Shown here: positions 49,384-62,602 of the stretch, one piece after another
Position numbering within the stretch: position 1 is the first letter of the stretch
Layout of the letters: each line of letters opens with the position of its first letter
Translations under genes and position numbers: made by a program
Notes under the pieces: generated by a model
What the model was told of the DNA's origin: nothing
The model's input: only the letters and a program-made list of their open reading frames with translations
The model's database searches: none
Assembly (NCBI RefSeq): GCF_030867145.1
Contig: NC_134415.1
Location: 52,218,693 to 52,282,692, forward strand
DNA: 64,000 bases
Direction of reading: 5' to 3'
From: Opisthocomus hoazin
Taxonomy: Eukaryota; Chordata; Aves; Opisthocomiformes; Opisthocomidae

Positions 49384-51823
49384 TTACTGACACCTGATCT
49401 TCTCCTTAACTCAGCTTGACACCACCCAAGTGACCGCATACTTCTGCACTTTTTGACTGTGAAATGCAGAGCAGTTGAATTCCATAGGAGACCTTTTTCC
49501 AGAATCTGGTGGTATTACACATGATGAATGCAGAGGTCAATAGCCATTTCTCTTCCCACTTATATAATTTAATTTAGTTATGAAATTCTAGAATTTTACT
49601 AATGACCATCTTGCATTGTAAAGTTCAAAGCTGAAGTATAATTAAATACAGGAGTAAGCAAGGGATCAGAAAGAATGTCCAAATACATTTTGTATGCTGG
49701 GAAAAGACAGCAGGTGTAAACTCTCAGAAGTAGTAATACATCTTAATGTAAAACATGGACAGTCCATGCTAGATGAAAATTGATTTGTTATTATACATTG
49801 CTAAGCCTACTGAAACTTCCGTTCAATTATCTAATTTCTTTTTATGCTGGTGGATGTATATGAATTTTAATGGTGCTATTTCTTAGATACGTAATGAGTG
49901 AAAAAAGGTCATTATCTGATAAGTTGTCACACCGATCATAAGACGGGGTGTTTGACCTCAGATACACTGTATATATTGTAACTCAATTTATAGTATAACA
50001 TACGCCAGATTTTGACCAAAAGGATGAAAACAATGGATGAAAAGATGACTGACATTCTTACCTCACAAAGGCTGACATCATACAAGAAAGCAGTGCAGAT
50101 GTAACTGTGATAGTCCCAAGAGTGATTTTATGATTCTTGTTTAATATTTGCGGCAGCTGAAAAATGAAAGTACTTGTTAAATCGAACACAATAGTGATGG
50201 GCTAAAGCAAAGTTTTATTCTTTATAGCCATTTTAACTGTGCAGAAGTGATTTCTAGCAGGGATACATGATCAAATGGCAGGCCTGAGGTACGTGCTTCT
50301 TTAGTTGGCCTGCTTACTTGCTAGCTCTTCTGTATTAAGCATTCTCTGGAAGTTTTAGGAATCGTGCTACGTAAGAAAAACAATGCAAGTGCAGTGTCAA
50401 ATGTACACTCTCTAGAGCAAACACAACTGTTACTGAGAAAGACTGTGCCACTGTCTCATCTGCCTTATTTTCCTGCAGAAGAACTGGGTGTCTTCCAATC
50501 CAAGAATCAGTTGCTAATCAGCTGTTGGGATTTAAAGTGATTTAGAAGTGTGTGTTTTATTCAGCAACATCAAGAATTTTCAGTCACTTCATCTTGGAAA
50601 AAAAACCCCACTGTCTTAAAAATTCTATTTAGCAAGGTGACAATATACTTCTACCCAAAGTGTCCATAAAACCCAAATAGCATTTTAGTAATATTGAAAC
50701 ACCCGAAGTTATATATAAAGAAGAGACAGAATCTCAAAAAGCTAGAGACATCTGTAAATGCCTAAGCAGATTTAAAAATCCATTCCTTACAAAACTTTGT
50801 CCCCAATCTTAGACATTGTTTTGAAGAAGAGGTATCCAGTTTCACAGACAGAGAAGTAGGAGAGCTGTCTTGTCAACTCATGGGTAAGAGAGATTCTGAA
50901 ACACGTGGGATACTGCCAGCACTCACATTTCTTTTTTTCTCTTATTTATTAATCAAACTCAGATTTTATCATTTTCCCAGTGTTTGACAGACTTTAACCT
51001 GGATAAAACAGTCTGGTCAAAATATAATAAAGTGGTGGTGAGTTTTAAAAATACTTCAATAATGAACAAAATTTACAGGTACACAGCAACATGGTCCTAT
51101 GCAATTTATTCTTGCCAAGCTCTGACTAGCTGACTAAATTCCTATCCCAACTTGACTGATGTGCTGCACTCACTTCCTTCAAATGCAAACTTCACAAAGG
51201 TTAGCAACAGGTTTATACCTTGATTTAATGAAGAAATTAGGCTCTTAAAAGATAGGTGCTGAATGAGAGATGAAAGATACTGGAATGAGAAGAAATGTTG
51301 TGTGGTTAGTTACCTAGCCTAGTGCCCAGGACACTTACCTGAAGGAGGAAATCATAAGCTGTGCTTCCTGCTTCATGGAATTCTTCTGTCTTAAAATGAA
51401 TTCACTATCCATATTCTGTCTTTAAGTTAATTCATTATTCACTGGAAAAAATAGAAAGCCCATCCAAGATCCACTTCCCAGGTGAGTGCCCTTACCATAT
51501 ATAAGATGATCTTGCTCCAGTTCCACCCCCCCACCCCTGAAATTTCATTAGAGCTTAAAGAAGTGATAATGCTATTTTTATTGCATTCTTGGTTTTGTTT
51601 TTTTTTAATGTTACTCTGGTGAGTTCTATGAACTGGAGATGGCTGTAACTTAGATTTTTGCATGCTTTAATCACAGAACTGTGAGAGGTTTTCTGAAGTT
51701 GTCAAAAGCAAAATAAAATTTTGTGATACAGCTTTCACCAAATGCAAATCATGGGTAGAGAGTTATCAGTATAAAAGAGTTTATATTGATAAACAGATAA
51801 ATGCTAAAGATATTGATAAGAAC
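49384..51823. other. AT-rich intergenic sequence
   Basis: No gene, RNA or mobile element recognised. A copy of the 16-base word agagtttatattgata is at 51776-51791. Confidence 0.45.
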
Positions 51824-52391
51824 TGTTGTGGTTTAGCCCAGGTGGGCAACCAAGCACCACAGAGCCACTTGCTCACTCGCCCCTGGTGGGATGAGGGAGA
51901 GAATTAGAAGGGTAAAACTGAGAAAACTCATGGGTTGAGATAAAGACAGTCTAATAGGTACAGCAAAAGCCATGCACAGAAGCAAAGGAAAACAAGGACT
52001 TCATTCCCTGCTTCCCATCGGCAGGCAGGTGTTCTCCAGGAAAGCAGGGCTCTATCATGTGTAATGGTGACTTGGGAAGACAAATGCCATCACTCTGAAC
52101 GTCCCCCCCTTCCTTCTTTCTTCCCCAGTTTTATATGCTGCGCATGACATCATAGGGCATGGAATAGCCCTTTGGCCAGATGGGGTCAGCTGTCCCAGCT
52201 CTGTCCCCTCCCAGCTTCCCGTGCATCCCCAGCCTACTCACTGGTGGGGTGATGTGAAAAGGCCTTGACTCTGTGTAAGCACTGCTCAGTGATAACAAAA
52301 ACATCCCTCTGTTTTCAGCCCAAATCCAAAACATAGCCTCATACTGGCTACTAGGAAGAAAGTTAAGTCTACCCCAGCCAAAACCAGCACA
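51824..52391 (-). mobile_element. Solo LTR, about 0.57 kb, minus orientation
   Basis: On the minus strand it runs from tgtgctggttttggctgggg to gggctaaaccacaaca, as in the common bird LTR family ending AAACCAC(A/G)ACA. On the plus strand it begins tgttgtggtttagcccaggt. No direct target duplication next to the ends was found. No internal viral genes. Confidence 0.75.
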
Positions 52392-52410
52392 GAGTTTATA
52401 TTGATAGAGT

Positions 52411-53329
52411 CCATCAGTGATGTACCCTCAGCAAGTTTTCTGATGACACCAAACTGGGAGGTGTGGTAGATACACCAGAAGGCTGTGCTGCCATTCAGCG
52501 TGACCTGGATAGGCTGGAAAGCTGGGCAGAGAGGAACCTGATGAGGTTCAACAAAGCCAAATGCAGGGTCCTGCACCTGGGGAGGAACAACCCCATGCAC
52601 CAGTACAGGCTTGGGGTGGACCTGCTGGAGAGCAGCTCTGCGGAGAGGGACCTGGGCGTCCTGGTGGATGACAGGTTAACCATGAGCCAGCAGTGTGCCC
52701 TGGCTGCCAAGAAGGCCAATGGGATCCTGAGGTGCATCAAGAAGAGTGTGGCCAGCAGGACGAGGGAGGTTCTCCTTCCCCTCTACACTGCCCTGGTGAG
52801 GCCTCATCTAGAGTACTGTGTCCAGTTCTGGACTCCCCAGTTCAAGAAAGATGAAGAGCTACTGGAGAGAGTCCAGCGGAGGGCTACGAGGATGATGAGG
52901 GGACTGGAACATCTCTCCTACGAGGAGAGGCTGAGGGAGCTGGGCTTGTTCAGCCTGAAGAAGAGAAGGCTGAGAGGGGACCTAATATATGCTTATAAAT
53001 ATCTGAAGGGTGGGTGTCAGGAGGATGGGGCCAAGCTCTTTTCAGTGGTGCCCAGTGACAGGACAAGGGGCAATGGGCTCAAACTGAGGCACAGGAAGTT
53101 CCGTCTGAACATGAGGAAGAACTTCTTCCCTCTGAGGGTGACGGAGCACTGGAACAGGCTGCCCAGGGAGGTTGTGGAGTCTCCTTCTCTGGAGATATTC
53201 AAGACCCGCCTGTACAAGGTCCTGTGCAGCCTACTGTAGGTGACCCTGCTTCGGGCAGGGGGGTTGGACTAGATGACCCACAGAGGTCCCTTCCAACCCA
53301 ATAGTAGGCTATTCTGTGATTCTGTGATA
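52411..53329 (+). mobile_element. CR1 LINE, 5'-truncated, frame still open
   Basis: From ccctcagcaagttttctgat, just upstream of the FADD-type catalytic motif, to the CR1 end attctgtgattctgtgat. The plus frame 52463-53239 is open for 258 codons to the natural stop after [12 protein letters not shown] and includes [18 protein letters not shown] and [20 protein letters not shown]. Truncation removes the endonuclease and most catalytic motifs, so it cannot move. The intact frame suggests a younger insertion than the other copies. Confidence 0.93.
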
Positions 53330-53467
53330 TTCATTAGGGCCTTTTCAGGAAAATTAAGACATTAAAATTTTAAATATTTTTTTACATTGCTTCTTCAGGC
53401 TCTCCCAATTATTTCTTTTCTTCCAACTTTCTTGTATCCCCATGGGCCAATTATCCTCATACTTAAA

Positions 53468-53489
53468 ATCACAGAATGGTAGGGATCAG
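53468..53489 (-). mobile_element. Minimal CR1 3'-end scrap
   Basis: atcacagaatggtagggat matches the last bases of CR1 in reverse; the similarity ends after about 20 bases. Confidence 0.4.
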
Positions 53490-55069
53490 TCTTTCACTGG
53501 CAGAAGATTAATGATGTTAGTATGGTGACCTAATACGGTAAATGTGGTCTATTTCCATCCTTCTGTAAACCCATCAAAATCCATGAGTCACACTAAGGAT
53601 GCTTGGCCTTATGCCTTTTCCTCCACTAAATGTTATGACTTTGTGAGCCTCCCTTCTGTTTCTGAAAGCTGTATATACAGTCACCTGATTTGCATCATTG
53701 CTGAAGCTATTAGTCAGAAAGAGCTATTGAAGAGGCAGCGCTGGATGTACCTGACCAATTATCTAAGCTCTCCCAAGCACAATTACTTATGTCCTAGATG
53801 TGCCAACATTGTTTTGACAGATAGTTTTGAAACTTCCACATAAGTTGAGAAATCCTGATAGTTTTATTCCAAATGAACTGATGGAATCTGCTGTCTAGTC
53901 ACAGCACTCCAGACTTCATTAATTATAGTTTCTCACTGAATTTAGTGAGATACAAACTCTGGACTGTGTTTTGCTCCAGTGATATTCACTCTGACTATTC
54001 TACTGGATAGCTGAAAATGGAAGTAGATTATCTCTGAAGATAACAGAGCAAAAAATGAAGTATTAGTTTCTAAGCTGTTGTGATTGGGTTCTGTCAAGCT
54101 TAAACTCCATTTGTTCTGTATTTTATGCTCAACAAAAATAAAAACATAGTCCAAAAACTAAACAAAAATTGCTATAAATACAGTGCAGGGGACAGAATTA
54201 GCAAGCATGCAGCTGCTGAAGGCAGATTTGATAAGATGGAGTAAACAAATTTTGAATGAAACTCACATTGATATGAAATTTAAAAGGTCAAATCATTTTC
54301 CAGTAACTCACCATTAACCCCTGATGTAACTGGAACCTCTAACTAACTACACCTCTACTTCAGAAGTAAAAACTAAATAATGATACAAGAGAGAGTGAAA
54401 TGTCATAGTAGCTACACTCTTTTAGGTCTGGAATCCCTGATGTTTTTTGTTTTATTTTAACAAGACTGGTGCTAATATCTGTTAAGAAGTATCAACACAG
54501 ACAATTCCATGCTTTGTGTTCCAAGTGATACTTTGCTGAAATGCAGGAAAAAACTGCACAAGCCTCCCTCCCACAATCAGCGGAGCAGCAGGTAGTCCAT
54601 TACAATCATTTTGATCATAAACCATCACGGGAGGGGGGAGGCAACCTGTAGTGTTTCATATACTATAGGAACACAGAATCTTATAAACAGAATGCTATTT
54701 TTTTTTTTAAAAAAGGGTTTTTTTCAATAAAACAATATTAGAAAAGAAATCTCTGCTGGATATCTTGCAGAGATTATTGTTTCTTGTACGGCAATAGCAC
54801 CAAGACTACATTTTCATTTTACCAGATATTGTTCTAATACCAAGAGACAGACAGCAAAGATGAAAAGAAAGCAAAGTAGAAATACTGAAGTGGATCTGCA
54901 AAGGTCATTCATAGATGCTTTTGTTCTGGTTACTTTTCTGAGTTCTAAAATACACAATGAAAAGAGCAAAGGGAGAGAGACACACATCATAATAATATGA
55001 AATTTCTAGAGCAGATTATTCTGCTTCTAGAGATTAATTACCAGCTCATTTGTACTTCTGAGTTGGTAT
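53490..55069. other. AT-rich intergenic sequence
   Basis: No coding exon or recognisable repeat. A short open frame at 53544-53843 has no family resemblance. Confidence 0.45.
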
Positions 55070-55211
55070 TCTGAAAATAACAGTTGGCTAAATTTTTATC
55101 AGTCCCAGTAGAGGGAATACTTTGGAATGAGATGCAGAGTTTAGAATCCGTAAGAAGAATAAATAAATTTCATTAGATCAGGGTAGGAGCAGTGGAAAGG
55201 TGTCAGAAGAC
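55070..55211 (+). repeat. Direct duplication, copy 1
   Basis: About 140 bases (gaaaataacagttggctaaa ... ggaaaggtgtcagaag) repeated nearly base for base at 57171-57317. The copies differ mainly at one A/G and by a short insertion (gaagtggtag-like) near the end of copy 2. Confidence 0.9.
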
Positions 55212-57170
55212 CAGAATTAAAGTGTACTAAATGTGGCTGCTTTGTGAGTATAATGTGGGTGTGTGAATAAGGTAAATGACTACTCGTTTGACAATCTTGT
55301 TATTTTATTTATACTTCAACAAAAATATAAGGCGGCTGCAAAATCCCCAGCACCTTGTAAGCAGGTTACACCCAAACCAAGGCACCTAACTCAGCTGAAC
55401 TGTCAATTTCCTGAGGCTGCTATCGTTGCTATCGTGCATCGCAGGATCAGAACGCAGTGCTGTTGCTGATAGCACACAACTAGGCCAGAACCCTCTCCCT
55501 GCTCCCCTCCTCAGCTGCAGTTGCTCAGGCAACAAGCTCAATCAGCAGCAGAAAGACACAGAAGGAAACTGTAAGGAGTGGGAGGAGAGAGATTTCCCAG
55601 GCACTATAGAAAGGACAGAGGAAAGAGGAGGGAGAATATTGTACATGTGTCGGAGAAGACATTTGCCCTTCTTCTTACATAGACAATGGTGCCAGAAGCT
55701 GCTGCAAAGCACTTCAGTTAAGCTTCTTTCAAAATTTCCCATTTGGAGTAGCTTCTTTCTCTCTCTTGGCTTTTGAAGGAGGTGAGCAGATCAAATTAGG
55801 TGCCTGGTGTTGGACAGTGTTAATATCCTCCTGTATACTGGAACAGCATTCGTAAGGAGTCATTTAGGTGCCTGTACCTGGTAAAATTGGTATGAGGCAT
55901 CTGATCTAGCTAAACGCAAGCTGAGGTCAGTATTGGGCCAACAACAAAGCTGCTCTGGCACACACGTGCATCCTTCAGGGGAGCATTAGGACCTCCAGGA
56001 GCCATTGTGAGCACTCGGGGCATCTTCTCCCCTTGGCTCTCAGGAGATGATGGTGTGTATCTTAGGGCTCCTGCCTGTGACGGGTTTTGGTAACTTGTTT
56101 ACCAAGTAGGGGAAGATGGTGTCAATTATCATCCTCTTTTAGGAGTAGAAAAAATATTTAAAAGACCCAGCCCCACAGACTGTCAATCAGTGTTTCTGCA
56201 AATGCTTTTGCAGTATTGATATCATTATCAAAGCTGTTAAAAGTTACTTAAAGGACTTGTTACTGAAATTTCTTTAAACTTAAAACTGAGAAAAAATGAA
56301 TGTTTCTTAGTTCTAAATATTACTTCTTCATTATCGTTTGTTCTGATAGCTATTGCTTTTGAATTCATCAGTAACAGAACATGAATACTCTGTAGGCTTT
56401 ACTGCATTCTGTCTTGCAATTCTGATTTCCAGTTAATTACTATCAATTGGCTGAACTAATGTTTATTTTTATCACATCTTATGGAGGATCCAGGTTTTTG
56501 TTCACATATATTTTACTGCTGTTATCTATTAGCTGTTTTGTGCAAAAAAGCTTTACGTTATGTCTGATACAGTCCATATGAAAAAGATGCATTTTATTCT
56601 TTAAAAGTTGCATTGCAGTCAAATTTTCTATCGACAACTAGATTTTTCTTCTTAACTGCGAAGAATGATATTGTTTGGATCAACCTGTTTGGTTTTGTAG
56701 TCATTTTTTGAAAGATCTGATATTAATTCTTACAGCCATGCCTACAAAAATCTTGATCACAACCATATGATTAGTACTTCTCCTGTTGGCCAATATGATT
56801 ATCTCATTGCCTCCTTTGTAGAAAATTTACATATGCTGTCTCTCATCTCAGACAGTAGAATCTTTGGAGCACTGATTGTCTTTTGTTCTATATATAGTAC
56901 CCTGCAAATGAAGTTTTGTTTATGATTAGGGCTCTTGTGCAGCATGGTACTAGAAATCCCAACATCCTCCTGTATATTTTTCCATTAAAATAGGTAGAGA
57001 TGGCAGCAGCACAATGATGATGTTATCAGACTTGTTGATGCTGTTGAGGCTGGGCTGTGTAGCACTCCTAAAGGCTGCAATATGCAGATAGAAGTGGTTT
57101 TGCCACTGCTTCAGAACAAATACTCTTTCGAGTTTTTACATTTCCCTCCTCATTTGAAGTTCACCTCTTG
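55212..57170. other. Sequence between the two duplicate blocks
   Basis: Contains a short open frame (55426-55776) without resemblance to a known protein. No mobile element ends were recognised. Confidence 0.4.
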
Positions 57171-57317
57171 AAAATAACAGTTGGCTAAATTTTTATCAGT
57201 CCCAGTAGAGGGAATACTTTGGAATGAGATGCAGAGTTTAGAATCCGTAAGAAGAATAAATAGATTTCATTAGATCAGGGTAGGAAGTGGTAGGAGGAGT
57301 GGAAAGGTGTCAGAAGG
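57171..57317 (+). repeat. Direct duplication, copy 2
   Basis: Second copy of the 55070-55211 block, same orientation, 2.1 kb downstream. The flanks outside the block are unrelated, so it is a local duplication or two copies of one unnamed repeat. Confidence 0.9.
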
Positions 57318-59887
57318 GAAAGAAAATTTAGTTCAGAGTCACCTGGAAGGTGAAGAACTCCATAATGAGAGCACTGTGGAATGAACAGGAGACAAGAGCT
57401 GGCAAATGGGGTGGTGACTCCGTGCCAGGAGTCCAAGGCACTTCATTGGTATTTAATGTCTTACGGCAGAGTATCCAGTATCTCACATTGGTGGAAAGCT
57501 GCAACTTTGTACCATGAATGTGCGATATTATTCTATAAAAATGTAGGGTTTTTGTCATTGGGTACATAACTAGTTGCTTTTGTTTTGTTACCCTTTTCAT
57601 CAGTGCAAGAATGGATGGCTCAAGAACAACAAGAGGGGAGAGGGAGAGTATATTCCATATAGGGTGTCAAAAGCTGCACAGAAAGGAAAATGTAGAAAGA
57701 AGAGCTGAGAGAGGAGACCCATATGGAAGTGAGGAAGGAGGAAAGGTAAGGGGAAAGCTTAATATTTTTTCTAAACTTTCACATGAGAGAAAAACAAAGC
57801 AGGAGAGAACCCTAGGAGATGGTAGAAGATACAGAATTGTAAGGAAGCATAGGCAATCTTTGAGCGGTGAAAAACAAATAATACAGATGTTTCTGGGTAA
57901 ACAGAGGGGAATGCTTAAGAAAGCAACCACAAGTTCATAAAAAAACATTGAAGGAATGTCAGAAGACAGACGTATCTTTATTTTTCAGGTAGAGAAGTGA
58001 AACCTTCAGCTGATGGTTGTATAGCTTTTATGCTTTTCGTTTTATTTTCTGTAGGGGAGACTTTTTTTTTTTTTTTACACTTCCTTTTCACTGAGCTTTT
58101 CAGTAGAAGGAGCCCAAAGAATGAATGGAATTGCTTACAGTCATATCAATATTGAACTGAAAATTCAGAAAAGTTAAATTATTCTGTTTATGAGGAGGTA
58201 TTTCTTAGCCGTGTGAATAATATGGAAGTGTTGTTCAAGGGAGATTATAGTTTTGTCCTTATGGATATTTGAAACTGGATCAGACAGAAGACCAAAAAGG
58301 TGAGTGATGATTTACTAAATGTTCTGTGTGTGAACACGAGTGATGCAGAATCGGTGTGCTATGTCATGCACAGCTGAGCCAGCATTGCTTTCCCTACATT
58401 TGCAGCAGGTCTGTATCTTTAATTAGACTGACAGACAAGTAATGCTGCATGAATTTGAATCCCAGCAGTTGTATTCCAGGCTGGGATTTGAAGTGCAATC
58501 GGGAACTGGCAGCTGCTCATGAAATATTTGAATAGGGAGGTTATATTCAGAATTCTCCTTCAGTACTAAGTATGGGCATAAATATTCTTATACATAAGGA
58601 TTTATACATCCCTTATTAGTTGCACATGTCTAAATCCTCTTTACATTGAGATACTTACAGTGGTGGTTTTAGTTATTCTTAGGGTTGAACCTTTGGCAAA
58701 AAAAATGTATGACAGGGTTTCATAGTTGTACAGTTGCTTCTGCTAAGCCCAGCTATTAAAAATACTTCTAATTTCCCTTCAGTGAGTATACTCAATTTGT
58801 CTTCATAGCTGTGGTTGTAGGAGCTCATTTGTATTTTTTAATAGCTAATGTTTCCAAATGGGGTTTTGTGTCATTGGCAGAGAATCTCAGAGCTGGGTTT
58901 CTTCCTCATTCCAGAGCCTACATGTGTCATCAGTTTTGTTTGAAGAGGGACAACTAAATGGTCTTCTCATTCTAAAATGCTTCTGGAAATTCCCTTCTTG
59001 ATGCATGCACTTGTAAATATAGATTGTTTGTCACACATGAATAATGCCTAATTCTCTTGAGCCTAATGGGAGTATCTGACTCTTAGAGGTATTTATTCTG
59101 CTGGATTTTGAATGACAGACCACAAACAACAGTTTGTTCTTTCTAGAGCGGTGTGTGGTGCCGTTGTCTACAAGGAGAGAAAGTGTCTACCCTAGGAATA
59201 GGTATGAACTGGAATCTCACATCCATGTGTTTCTCAGTAGCAGGGAAATGGGAATTCATGGTTTTGAGTCCAGATCTTGGCACAATGCACTCTTTAAGCT
59301 CTTATAAAGAAGGTAAATCACAGTCTTCACTGCTGGTCAGAATGACCTCAGACTTAGAGTCACATTCATAGTCAAGACCAACATTTTGTGGCTTATGATC
59401 AACCGTTGTCTAAATGTGTGAGACATACAGTGGGTTAACAACAGCAGTATAAATAGAATATATTGTAGGTTTTATTAGCTTGGACAAAAAGTCACATTCA
59501 GCTGCTGTGATGATTTGCTGTTGGTGGTAGGAAACGTCTGAGCATGGAGATTGGCATTGCTCAGTTTTGTCCTCTAGGATAAGGGTGTAAGAGACAGGGC
59601 GGTTGGCTGGAGATCACAGGCTTGTAATGAAAGGCCAAGGTGCTACCTGGAGTTTCTCCACCTGTGGGACGAGTTGTGTCCTGTGCTGGGTGGGCTTTCC
59701 TGGCCCACCTTTAGCTGCCATGAGTGGGAGTGGAGGAAGACTAGAAAGATGTGTGTTCCAGACCTTTGCCAGAAGTTGTGGGTGAGCATACTTCCACCTC
59801 TGTAAGAGAAAATGCCTTTCATAAGAAAACATTCAACTTTGACTTCGGCATTTGATGTTCTTAGAGGTGTCAATAATTAATAAAATG
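57318..59887. other. Intergenic sequence
   Basis: A purine-rich open frame at 57611-57940 and several short frames look like chance. No splice-bounded exon was found. Confidence 0.4.
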
Positions 59888-59902
59888 CCGGCAGATGGCG
59901 CC
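59888..59902 (+). promoter_or_regulatory. CTCF-like word
   Basis: CCGGCAGATGGCGCC resembles the CTCF core and is a CpG-containing island in AT-rich sequence. Match by eye only. Confidence 0.35.
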
Positions 59903-59941
59903 CGAGAATATCGAGTGCCGAGATCACTGGGAACCGATGTA

Positions 59942-59998
59942 GAATCATAGAGTCATAGAGTAGTTCGGCTTGGAAGGGAAGTCATTTAGTCCCACCCA
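59942..59998 (-). mobile_element. CR1 3'-end fragment
   Basis: agaatcatagagtcatagag followed by tggaagggaagtcattta is the reverse terminus of CR1. It is only 57 bases long. Confidence 0.75.
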
Positions 59999-62576
59999 CT
60001 TTCATTTGCTTTTGTGTATTACCAGAACATTTTTTTACGTGCTACTTTTGAGAAACACCACATAGTATGTCTTCCTAAATTAATTCGTAGAACAACAAAT
60101 AATGCATCAAATTGACAACCACTCATTGCTATGTGTAAGAACTGGAACTGTCTGGAGGTTGGTTGCAGCAAGAAGTGGCTTTGCAGTGCTAGTGACAGGG
60201 GAAGAGAAGCACTGCAGGATTCCAGAGGGCAGTGCCCATGGCAGGAGGGAAAAATCTCTTGTTCCAGATGTGGCTTCACTTCAAAAGTAGTGACTTGTCT
60301 GAAACAAATGCGTATGGTAAATAAAACCCTTCTAAAGCCTTGCAGAAGGCCAGTTAATTGCAAATAAATAATTGCTTCGGTGGGTGTAATGGTGATGGTA
60401 TGTCAGGAATGAATTTTTTTGCTTAGTCATGCTTTGCAACGTATGTTCAAGCATTTCTTTACTCTTATAAATATTGGACAGAATAAGTTGGGATGCCTAG
60501 ATGTGGGACCTTTCTTCTCTTGCTCTCAGCACTCAGGTGAAACATGGAGAGCGATTAAAAATGGATTAGATAAGCATTCCTGAGGGAGCAGACAACTCCG
60601 GGAACAGTGCTCTGGCCTATTAATTGTGAAGGATGCAAAAAACTGCCTGGCCCTTTTCTGGTGTGGAAAAGCACAGTATTTATATTGGCTTTTATCTGAT
60701 TTACAGCTTTCTTCTTATTTGTTTGTTTGTCTTTCCCGTCCTCATCTTTATTTTTAACTGTTTCAGGGTATCCAATGTGTCTTCACAATTCTATTCAGAT
60801 GACCTTTCCGTGATGTATCTTATGTGCCTTAAAATGTCAGTAGGACTGGAAATAAAACTGTGACCCATAAATTAATACTAAAGCTCTTGTGTAATTCCAA
60901 CTTGTCCAGATATGAAATTTTACTTTTAGGCAATTTATTCCCTAGGGAAGTGTTCTCTGCCTGATTATTTCAGAACTTTATTGTTGAATTCAATGGGAAG
61001 GAAGTGAGGCCATGACGCGTATATACTTTGTGCACCCATTTTTATTTATACTTGTATATTTCCTAGATGATGGGTGTGGAGAATAGTCAGAGCATGTAAT
61101 TATTACGTGTTAATTGGTGCCCTAAAGCTATATTTAATTAAACCTTTAATAGCAACAGATTAAAAATATTCCTGGGAAATAAATTTCCCTTTGTGAAGTA
61201 GGGCTGTTGTAGTGCAGCCTAAACTAGAAACTGATAGACTGACAGCTTGCACCATCCAACGCTTATTTTTCTATTGGGAAAGATAAGAACACTGATAATG
61301 AAGGGTAAAATGTCAGTGCCACAGTTTCAGCAGCTGAATCTATTCTGTCTGTCTCCTGCCAAATAGCCTATTCAACCTTTTAGCATTATGCTGTCTGTGA
61401 CACTAGGAGTTGGTCCCATTTGTACTAATAGCTTTACTGTGAGAGAGTAGCATGAATACCCTTCATTAGTCCTACAGATAAAATCCTGCAGAGTACATGT
61501 AACATACATTGCTTAAAACATGTTTTTCTCAATGTATTGTAGCGTGTAATGTGTTAACTATCTATGTTTATTTAATATATAGCATAAATTCCGTATCACT
61601 GTTCTACGGAAGTTCTGTGTTTGGTTGAAAGTATAAAACTGGTGTATATAATTTCCATTTATTCCATGGCTTCTGTCAAACTAATTGACTCTTTACTAGC
61701 CCTCTTTGTCTCTTTTATTCCATGTGTACTCTTTTAAAAGTGCTCCTTATAATTCTCAGTATAGTTCAGGATGGCACAAAGAAATGTGCCAAACTAAGCA
61801 GAAGTTAATCATGCAGGCTGATTGTCAAAAACATTTTCTGAGCCATGCTACACTTTAATGCAATGAAATGCTATCCTTTCATAAGGTTTGTTTTCTTACT
61901 CAGCAGTTGTTCAGAAACACAGTACGCTATTTGCTTATGCACCATGATTTGTTTCACAGAAAATGCCTTTTTTTTTTCACAGATACTAGTCAAGAAATAA
62001 AATTTAGTTTGGTTTCTCAAAGTACAAATACTACTAGAGGCTTAAGAGTTATGATATTGCTTAGAAACAGATCTCAAAGACTTTTATTCTACTCAGTTGG
62101 GATTCTGAGTTCCTATGAAATTGCAGAGTGCATGATACTGCAAGGAATCGGCCTGAAAAGCTTAAGCAGACAGTGAACTCCTATTCATGGTAAGATGCCA
62201 CGCTGTGCTGATTCAAAAAACCAATCAAACAAAAAGAAGTCAAAGGTAGATATGTACTCTGTGAATAGTTAGTAGGAATTAAAACGGAAGCAGTAAACCA
62301 TCTCAGATACTATGCAGTGTTGCAACGCACTGCATACTTGGAAGGAAAACCTTGCAAGACACTAACTCTGAGTAGCAGATGCTTTTGGAGCAACTAGAAG
62401 AGGCATTCTGCTGCATAGCGTTTTATCATATTATTCCATAAACAAAGGCAACCCTCAGTTTCAGTAAGACAGACCTGTGTTCTAGATTAACAGCACAATG
62501 AAATAAAAAATAAATAATCAGAAATAAGGTATGCATGAGTGAGCAGAGAGGGAAGTCTGTCCTGATTTGCAGGACA
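59999..62576. other. AT-rich intergenic sequence
   Basis: Short open frames only; nothing recognised. Confidence 0.45.
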
Positions 62577-62602
62577 CCCCCCCCACCCCACCCCCCACCC
62601 CC
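62577..62602 (-). repeat. C-rich run, G-quadruplex-capable on the minus strand
   Basis: Runs of four to eight C separated by single A. The minus strand has at least four G runs of four or more with one-base loops. Confidence 0.8.

Noticed and set aside
52463-53239. A host gene of 258 codons
   Set aside because: The protein is the C-terminal part of CR1 reverse transcriptase and ends at the CR1 3' terminus.
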